This document shows positions 1 through 5,126 of a DNA stretch of 6,142 bases, in pieces (the first letter of the stretch is position 1; every line of letters begins with the position of its first letter). The position numbers and the translations under genes are program-made. Source of the stretch: Oscillospiraceae bacterium (GTDB lineage: Bacteria; Bacillota; Clostridia; Oscillospirales; Oscillospiraceae); assembly GCA_021205585.1 (NCBI GenBank), contig JAJPXI010000089.1, positions 1-6,142 of the forward strand, given 5' to 3'. The notes under the pieces are model-generated. The model ran no database searches. It was not told the DNA's origin and saw only the letters and a list, made by a program, of their open reading frames with translations.

Positions 1-574
1 ACCCGTCCATGACCACGGTGGACACATACAGGCTGACCGCCCCGTAGAGCGCGCTGGGCAGGCTGCGGAAAACCACGGCCACAGCCAGGATGACGGCCAT
101 GTCCACCAGCATCAGCAGCCGTCCCATGGACAGCCATGGGAAGGGCAGTTTCAGCAGGCGGGCGATGGTGTCGGTTCCCCCGGTGGTGGCCCCCTGGAGC
201 ACGATGCCCCCCAGGGACGCCCCCACCAGCAGCCCTCCGAACAGACAGGCCAGCATCGGATCCATGGGCTGGAAGTCGTAAAGGGCGCTGAACAGATCCA
301 ACAGCACGGAGGAGACCGCCATGGCAAACAGGGAGGAGACCAGCAGCCGCCCCCCTAACAGCTTCCACCCAATCAGAAACAGGGGAATGTTCATCACAAT
401 CACCGCCCCGCCCACGGGGATCCAGGGCAACAGCTCATGGAGCACCTGGGCCAGGCCGGTTAGCCCGCCGAAGGCCATCTCGTTGGGGGCGTAGCACCAG
501 TCAAAGCCCAGGGCGTAGACGGCGCAGGCCAGGGTAATCCAGGCATAAGACCGCGCCTCGGCTCTCCACTTCAT
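1..574 (-). CDS. YitT-family (DUF161) multi-pass membrane protein, C-terminus beyond window
   Basis: This is a partial integral membrane protein. The first 191 codons are visible and the gene runs off the left edge. Hydrophobic stretches fall at about residues 11-29, 54-70, 76-97, 107-128, 153-170 and 177 onward. Recognisable YitT/DUF161 features are the N-terminal YALGFDWCYAPNEMAFGGLTG stretch read in parts (ALGF, AP-N, GG-TG) and the motif GATTGGTD at residues 128-135. The family's molecular function is poorly defined. Members are usually about 280-290 residues with a C-terminal cytoplasmic DUF2179 domain, which would lie outside this window. The start is uncertain. ATG at 574 has a GGAAAGG about 12 nt upstream and gives an N-terminus of family-like length. 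An in-frame ATG at 598 adds eight residues but has no visible ribosome-binding site. The gene follows the topoisomerase A subunit by 26-50 bp on the same strand without a visible terminator, so co-transcription is likely. The family call is confident; the function is unknown. Confidence 0.88.
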   Translation of the reverse strand, partial: MKWRAEARSYAWITLACAVYALGFDWCYAPNEMAFGGLTGLAQVLHELLPWIPVGGAVIVMNIPLFLIGWKLLGGRLLVSSLFAMAVSSVLLDLFSALYDFQPMDPMLACLFGGLLVGASLGGIVLQGATTGGTDTIARLLKLPFPWLSMGRLLMLVDMAVILAVAVVFRSLPSALYGAVSLYVSTVVMDG

Positions 575-624
575 CCGGGCACACAACCTTTCCGGCATCG
601 CCGTGATTTGGGGACGGGAATATG

Positions 625-2868
625 TTATGGCAACAAACTCATCTGCTCCTCTCCCCTGTCCACGTCCTTTAACAGCGCCCCGGCGATGGGCAGGCTGCGG
701 GCCCGGTAGCGGGCGGGGTTCTGGATGGCTGTCTGCCCCAGGGGGGCCGCCCAGGCCAGCTTATACTTGGGCTTTAAGGTCATCACGGCCACGCCCTGGG
801 TGCTGCGGGTGCTCTTGGGGTTCAGGCAGGCGGTGTGGAACACCACGGCCCGGCCCTCGGTGGAGCAGACCGCCACCTCCATGTCCTCCTTCAGCACAAG
901 GGCGGACACCAGGGGGCTTTTATCGCTGTACGCTCCGGTCAGACGGCGGCGGCGGGTCTGGGTCTGGTAGGCGGCCAGCTCCACCCGGGCGGCCTTGCCG
1001 TTTTCAAAGAAGAACAGCAGGTGACCGCCGTAGTCCCCGGCCAGGCAGGCCCACAGAGGGTTCTCCCCCTCGTCAAAGCCCAGCCTGGTGGGCAGATACT
1101 CCCCCAGAACGCTGGCCTTGCAGTCGGCAAAGTCGGCCAGGCGGGCCTTGTAGCACTGCTGCCGGTCGGTGAAGATTAGCAGCTCCTCCCCGTTGCTGGT
1201 TTCCCAGCTCTGGGCGGGGCCGTCCCCCTCCTTGTACTTCTGCTCGGCGGCCATGCGCAGGGACTGGGGGGTAATTTTTTTCAGATAGCCCTCCCTGGAC
1301 AAAAACAGGTGCACCGGGTAATCAACCAGCTCCTCCGGCTCCTCCTCCTGGGCGGTCTCCACCTCGTAGAGAATCTCCGTGCGCCGGGGGACGGCGTATT
1401 TCTTCTTGACCTGGGCCAGCTCCTGGGCGATGATTTTCTTGATTCTTTCGGGATGGGCCACGATGTCCTTCAGGTCGGCGATTTCGTCCTCTAAGGAAGA
1501 GGTTTCCTCAACCCGCTTCAAAATATACTCTTTGTTGATATTTCTCAGCCGGATGTCGGCCACATACTCCGCCTGGATCTGGTCGATGCCGAAACCAATC
1601 ATCAGGTTGGGGATGACCTCGGCCTCCTCCTCGGTCTCCCGGATAATCTTGATGGCCTTGTCGATGTCCAGCAGGATTTTTTTCAGCCCCTGGAGCAGAT
1701 GGAGCTTTTCCTCTTTTTTCTTCATGACGAAGTAGGTGCGCCGCCGCACTCCCTCCATCCGCCAGGCCGTCCATTCCTCCAAAATCTGCCCCACGCCCAG
1801 CACCTGGGGGGTGCCGGCAATCAGGATGTTGAAATTGCAGCCGAAGGAGTCCTGTAAAGGGGTATACCTGTACAGCTTCGCCATCAGCTTGTCCGGGTCG
1901 GTTCCCCGCTTCAGGTCGATGGCCAGCTTCAGACCGGACAAATCCGTCTCGTCCCGCATATCGGAGATCTCTTTAATCTTGCCCGCCTTAATCAGATCGG
2001 CCACTTTGTCGATAATGGCCTCGGCGGTGGTGGTGTAGGGGATCTCGTAAATTTCAATCAGGTTGGCGCTCTTGTCGTAGCGCCAGCGGCCCCGCACCTT
2101 GAAAGAGCCCCGGCCGGTGGCGTAGATGCGGGCCATCTCCTCCCCATCATAGAGCAGCTGGCCGCCGGTGGGGAAGTCCGGGGCCTTCAGCAGGGTCAGC
2201 AGGTCGCAGTTGGGGTCCTTCAGATAGGCCATGGCCGCGTCGCACACCTCCCCCAGGTTGAAGCCGCACAGGTTGGAGGCCATGCCCACGGCGATGCCCT
2301 GGTTGGCCGACACCAGCACGTTGGGGAAGGTGGTGGGCAGCAGGGTGGGCTCCTGGGTGGAGCCGTCGTAATTGTCCACAAAGTCCACCGTGTCCTGGTC
2401 GATGTCCCGGAACAGCTCGGCGCAGATGGGATCCAGCCGGGCCTCGGTGTACCGGGAGGCCGCCCAGGCCATGTCCCTGGAGTAGACCTTTCCGAAGTTG
2501 CCCTTGGAATCCACCAGGGGGTGCAGCAACGCCCCATAGCCCCTGGACAGGCGAACCATGGTGTCGTAAATCGCAGCGTCGCCGTGGGGGTTTAGGTGCA
2601 TGGTCTGGCCCACGATGTTGGCGCTTTTGGTGCGCGCGCCCCCCAGCAGCTTCATCTGATACATGGTGTACAGCAGCTTGCGGTGGGAGGGCTTGAAGCC
2701 GTCGATCTCCGGAATGGCCCGGGAGACAATCACGCTCATAGCGTAGGGCATATAGTTCAGCTCCAGCGTCTGGGTAATCGGCTGCTCCAGCACCTGCGAG
2801 TGCAGGCCCATGACGTTGGATGTATCCACTTTCGGCTTGTTCTCCGCCGGTTTTTTCTTTTTTGCCAT
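625..2868 (-). CDS. Type IIA DNA topoisomerase subunit A, divergent ParC/GyrA-like
   Basis: This is the DNA breakage-reunion subunit (747 aa) of an ATP-dependent type IIA topoisomerase. It should act as an A2B2 complex with the upstream gene product to pass one duplex through another. Visible motifs are YAMSVIVSRAIPEIDGFKP (42-60), NPHGDAAIYDT (93-103, winged-helix/QRDR), the catalytic pair Arg139-Tyr140 in AASRYTE, DFVDNYDG (162-169), and GIAVGMASN (191-199), where Ile192 matches the DNA-intercalating isoleucine of GyrA. A charged coiled-coil-like arm lies near 380-490. The C-terminal domain (about 515-715) has degenerate beta-pinwheel repeats but no recognisable GyrA box, so a Topo IV-like relaxing/decatenating role is more likely than supercoiling; this is inference. 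Departures from canonical sequences are a one-residue shorter PEI-DGFKP motif and Ala98 where E. coli GyrA has Ser83. The N-terminus is lysine-rich. The start lies 21 bp after the B-subunit stop with only a weak AGGA/GGA, so translational coupling is likely. Subunit identity is very secure; gyrase versus Topo IV is not. Confidence 0.95.
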   Translation of the reverse strand: MAKKKKPAENKPKVDTSNVMGLHSQVLEQPITQTLELNYMPYAMSVIVSRAIPEIDGFKPSHRKLLYTMYQMKLLGGARTKSANIVGQTMHLNPHGDAAIYDTMVRLSRGYGALLHPLVDSKGNFGKVYSRDMAWAASRYTEARLDPICAELFRDIDQDTVDFVDNYDGSTQEPTLLPTTFPNVLVSANQGIAVGMASNLCGFNLGEVCDAAMAYLKDPNCDLLTLLKAPDFPTGGQLLYDGEEMARIYATGRGSFKVRGRWRYDKSANLIEIYEIPYTTTAEAIIDKVADLIKAGKIKEISDMRDETDLSGLKLAIDLKRGTDPDKLMAKLYRYTPLQDSFGCNFNILIAGTPQVLGVGQILEEWTAWRMEGVRRRTYFVMKKKEEKLHLLQGLKKILLDIDKAIKIIRETEEEAEVIPNLMIGFGIDQIQAEYVADIRLRNINKEYILKRVEETSSLEDEIADLKDIVAHPERIKKIIAQELAQVKKKYAVPRRTEILYEVETAQEEEPEELVDYPVHLFLSREGYLKKITPQSLRMAAEQKYKEGDGPAQSWETSNGEELLIFTDRQQCYKARLADFADCKASVLGEYLPTRLGFDEGENPLWACLAGDYGGHLLFFFENGKAARVELAAYQTQTRRRRLTGAYSDKSPLVSALVLKEDMEVAVCSTEGRAVVFHTACLNPKSTRSTQGVAVMTLKPKYKLAWAAPLGQTAIQNPARYRARSLPIAGALLKDVDRGEEQMSLLP

Positions 2869-2889
2869 CGGTTTGTTCCGTCCTATTCC

Positions 2890-4872
2890 TTACGAGATGT
2901 CCGCCAGGTCCAGATACTGGTGCCCGCACTGGGCGATGTGATTCTTTCGGCCCTGGAGGTTGTCCCCCAGCAGCAGATCAAAGGTCAGGGCCGTGGCGGC
3001 GGCGTCCTCCGGCATGACCTTGATCAGCCGCCGGGTCTCCGGGTTCATGGTGGTCAGCCACATCATGTCCGGGTCGTTTTCGCCCAGGCCCTTGGATCGG
3101 TTGATGGCGCACTTCTTCCCCGCCAGCTCGCCGGTGACAATGTCGTTTTTCTCCTTGTCGGAGTAGGCGAACCAGGTCTTTTCTTTATAGGTGATCTCAT
3201 ACAGGGGAGACTCCGCGATATAGACATAGCCCTGCTCGATCAGGGTGGGGGTCAGCCGGTAGAGCATGGTCAGAATCAGGGTGCGGATCTGAAAGCCGTC
3301 CACATCGGCGTCGGTGCAGATGACCACCTTGTTCCACCGCAGGCTGGCCAGGTCGAAGGCGGCCAGATCCTTGGCCCGCTTTTCGTTGACCTCCACCCCG
3401 CAGCCCAGCACCCGGATCAGGTCGGTGATGATGTCGCTTTTGAAAATGCGGGCGTAGTCGGCCTTCAGGCAGTTGAGGATCTTGCCCCGCACAGGCATAA
3501 TACCCTGAAACTCCGCGTCTCTGGACAGCTTGACGCTGCCCAGGGCGGAGTCGCCCTCCACGATATACAGCTCCCGCCGCTCCACCTCCTTGGTGCGGCA
3601 GTCCACAAACTTCTGCACCCGGTTGGAGATGTCCATGCTGCCGGAGAGCTTCTTTTTGATGTTCAGCCGGGCCTTCTCCGCCGTCTCCCTGGAGCGCTTG
3701 TTAATCAGCACCTGCTCGGCGATTTTCTGAGCGTCAAAGGGGTTTTCGATGAAGTAGACCTCCATCTGGCTTTTGACGAACTCGGTCATGGCCTCTTGGA
3801 TGAATTTATTGTTGATGGCCTTTTTGGTCTGGTTTTCATAGGAGGTCTGGGTGGAAAAGTTGTTGGACACCAGCACCAGGCAGTCCTGCACGTCGTTCCA
3901 GGTCAGCTTGCTCTCGTTTTTCTGGTATTTGCCCTGGGCTTTCAAATAGGCGTCGATGGCGGACACCAGGGCGGAGCGCACCGCCTTTTCTGGGCTGCCC
4001 CCGTGCTCCAGCCAGGAGGAGTTATGGTAGTGCTCGATGATTTGCACCCGGTTGGAAAAGCACAGGGCCAGGGACAGCTTGACCTTGTACTCCGGCTTGT
4101 CGGCCCGGTCTCGGCCCTGCCGCTCGGCCTGCCAGAACACCGGCTGGGTCAGGCTGTCCTCCCCGGCCAATTCCGCGACATAGTCGGCGATGCCGTTTTC
4201 ATACTGAAATACCGTGGTCTCAAATTTCCCGGCGGACACCTCATCCTGCAGCTTGAAGGTGACCCCGGCGTTGACCACCGCCTGGCGCTTGAGTACGTCC
4301 AGGTAGTACTCCAGGGGGATGTCGATGTCGGTAAACACCTGCAGATCCGGCTTCCAGTGGAAGGTGGAGCCTGTGTGTCTGCCCCTGGGAAGGGGCTTTT
4401 TGTCCAGGCCGCCGATGTTCTCCCCCTGCTCAAAGTGCAGGGTGTACTGAAAGCCGTCCCGGCGGATGGTCGCGTCGAAGTACTCGCTGGCGTACTGGGT
4501 GGCGCAGGCCCCCAGGCCGTTCAGCCCCAGGGAGTACTCATAGTCCCCCTGGCCGTTGTCGTACTTGCCGCCGGCGTACAGCTCGCAGAACACCAGCTCC
4601 CAGTTGTACTTCTGCTCCTTCTCGTTCCAGTCCACCGGGCAGCCCCGGCCCTGGTCCTCCACCTGGATGGACTTGTCCAGAAACCGGGTCAGGACGATTT
4701 CCTGGCCGTAGCCCTCCCTGGCCTCGTCGATGGCGTTGGACAAAATTTCAAACACCGCGTGCTGGCAGCCGTCCAGCCCGTCGGAGCCAAAAATAACGCC
4801 CGGGCGCTTGCGCACCCGGTCCGCGCCCTTCAGGGCGGAAATAGATTCATTCCCGTAGCTTTTCCTGGGCAT
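2890..4872 (-). CDS. Type IIA DNA topoisomerase subunit B, divergent ParE/GyrB-like
   Basis: This is the ATPase and TOPRIM subunit (660 aa), partner of the A subunit encoded immediately downstream. The GHKL ATPase domain shows the N-box EILSNAIDEA (42-51, with Glu42 as general base and Asn46 for Mg), DQGRGCP (73-79, Asp73 for adenine binding), LYAGGKYD (98-105) and the lid GLNGLGA (116-122). The transducer domain carries the QTK lysine at Lys350, inside an unusual FSTQTSYENQTK stretch. The TOPRIM domain shows VEGDSALGS (438-446), MPVRGKILN (459-467) and TDADVDG (520-526), so the Mg ligands are Glu439, Asp521 and Asp523. It ends with GLGENDPDMMWLTTMNPETR (595-614), as in GyrB/ParE. The length is typical of ParE or Gram-positive GyrB, without the E. 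coli GyrB insertion. Odd points are VIFGS in place of MYIGS, EGDSALGS in place of EGDSAGGS, and no Arg at the coumarin contact (aligned Thr144). The start is well supported: GAGG sits 7 nt before the ATG. Confidence 0.95.
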   Translation of the reverse strand: MPRKSYGNESISALKGADRVRKRPGVIFGSDGLDGCQHAVFEILSNAIDEAREGYGQEIVLTRFLDKSIQVEDQGRGCPVDWNEKEQKYNWELVFCELYAGGKYDNGQGDYEYSLGLNGLGACATQYASEYFDATIRRDGFQYTLHFEQGENIGGLDKKPLPRGRHTGSTFHWKPDLQVFTDIDIPLEYYLDVLKRQAVVNAGVTFKLQDEVSAGKFETTVFQYENGIADYVAELAGEDSLTQPVFWQAERQGRDRADKPEYKVKLSLALCFSNRVQIIEHYHNSSWLEHGGSPEKAVRSALVSAIDAYLKAQGKYQKNESKLTWNDVQDCLVLVSNNFSTQTSYENQTKKAINNKFIQEAMTEFVKSQMEVYFIENPFDAQKIAEQVLINKRSRETAEKARLNIKKKLSGSMDISNRVQKFVDCRTKEVERRELYIVEGDSALGSVKLSRDAEFQGIMPVRGKILNCLKADYARIFKSDIITDLIRVLGCGVEVNEKRAKDLAAFDLASLRWNKVVICTDADVDGFQIRTLILTMLYRLTPTLIEQGYVYIAESPLYEITYKEKTWFAYSDKEKNDIVTGELAGKKCAINRSKGLGENDPDMMWLTTMNPETRRLIKVMPEDAAATALTFDLLLGDNLQGRKNHIAQCGHQYLDLADIS

Positions 4873-4879
4873 CTCGTTT

Positions 4880-4883
4880 CCTC
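4880..4883 (-). promoter_or_regulatory. Ribosome-binding site of the topoisomerase B subunit
   Basis: The minus strand reads TGAGGAAACGAG directly before the ATG at 4872. The GAGG core is 7 nt from the start codon, which fixes the start of the B-subunit gene. Confidence 0.75.
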
Positions 4884-4913
4884 ACTTCATAAAAACTGAA
4901 CTTCTTTTCTCCT

Positions 4914-4942
4914 ATTGTAGCCCAATTCTCTATTTCCGTCAA
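4914..4942 (-). promoter_or_regulatory. Sigma-A promoter of the leftward topoisomerase operon
   Basis: On the minus strand TTGACG (4937-4942) and TACAAT (4914-4919) are separated by exactly 17 nt. Each hexamer differs by one base from the sigma-A consensus. Transcription should begin near 4907, giving a leader of about 35 nt before the B-subunit ATG. This promoter probably drives subunit B, subunit A and the YitT-family gene together, since no terminator or second promoter was seen between them. This is prediction from sequence only. Confidence 0.75.
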
Positions 4943-4956
4943 GGGCGCAAACGCTC

Positions 4957-4985
4957 TTGCAAAACGCAGGGAAACATATTATAAT
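4957..4985 (+). promoter_or_regulatory. Sigma-A promoter of the purA homologue
   Basis: TTGCAA (4957-4962) and a perfect TATAAT (4980-4985) are separated by 17 nt. Transcription should start near 4992, leaving a leader of about 135 nt. Its -35 box lies 14 bp from the -35 box of the divergent topoisomerase promoter, so the two polymerases would bind nearly adjacent sites. The intervening stretch carries GCAA-N6-TTGC and a near-repeat (GCAAACGC, then GCAAAACGC), which could be an operator but is too short to assign. Confidence 0.78.
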
Positions 4986-4989
4986 ACTC

Positions 4990-5002
4990 CCTGTTGAACA
5001 GG
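4990..5002. promoter_or_regulatory. 13-bp perfect dyad at the purA transcription start (possible operator)
   Basis: CCTGTT-G-AACAGG is a perfect inverted repeat with 6-bp arms centred on 4996, beginning four bases after the TATAAT box. It spans the predicted transcription start. A repressor bound here would block purA transcription. Alternatively, the RNA could form a small CCTG/CAGG hairpin with a five-base loop at its 5' end. It does not match the PurR box, LexA box or cre site as I know them. A role is inferred from position alone. Confidence 0.35.
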
Positions 5003-5041
5003 CCCGCAGGCCCCCGCCGGCAAAGAGCCCGGCATGCGCCG

Positions 5042-5121
5042 CCTCCGGCCCTGTTTTGCGTCCCATTCTTTTGACCGGAAAAGGCAAATCCGCCCAGGGT
5101 TGCGAATCCCGGCCTTGGAGG
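5042..5121 (+). promoter_or_regulatory. Predicted SD-sequestering leader fold upstream of the purA homologue
   Basis: CCTCCGGCC (5042-5050) can pair with GGCC (5111-5114) and GGAGG (5117-5121), giving nine base pairs interrupted only by a two-base TT bulge. This would bury the whole Shine-Dalgarno core. The enclosed 60 nt can form TTTGC/GCAAA (5055-5059 with 5084-5088), inside it a CTTTT/AAAAG hairpin with loop GACCGG (5068-5083), and a small GGG/CCC hairpin (5097-5110). The pairings are seen directly in the sequence. A regulatory function is inference, and it matches no riboswitch class I recognise. GC-rich leaders give chance pairings, so confidence is modest. Confidence 0.35.
5117..5121 (+). 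promoter_or_regulatory. Ribosome-binding site of the purA homologue
   Basis: GGAGG lies five thymines before the ATG at 5127. It is a strong Shine-Dalgarno site and fixes the start, which also matches the usual short N-terminus before the WGDEGKGK loop of this family. Confidence 0.85.
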
Positions 5122-5126
5122 TTTTT

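Noticed and set aside
575..624. Possible terminator between subunit A and the YitT-family gene
   Set aside because: No stable inverted repeat followed by a T-run is present on the minus strand; the gap looks like an intra-operon spacer.
4881..4893. ATG-AAG-TGA mini-ORF in the topoisomerase leader
   Set aside because: It is two codons long and its stop overlaps the B-subunit ribosome site. It is probably chance, although translation coupling cannot be excluded.
2596..4899. A 767-codon open frame on the plus strand, opposite the B subunit and the start of subunit A
   Set aside because: It is antisense to two genes with intact catalytic motifs. Its composition (Val, Leu, Gly, His, Gln rich, no domain) is what high-GC third positions produce on the opposite strand, and I see no promoter or good ribosome site for it.
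5096..5112. A tRNA T-arm-like stretch (GGGTTGCGAATCCC) before purA
   Set aside because: The loop is 8 nt instead of 7, and no acceptor, D or anticodon arms are found around it.
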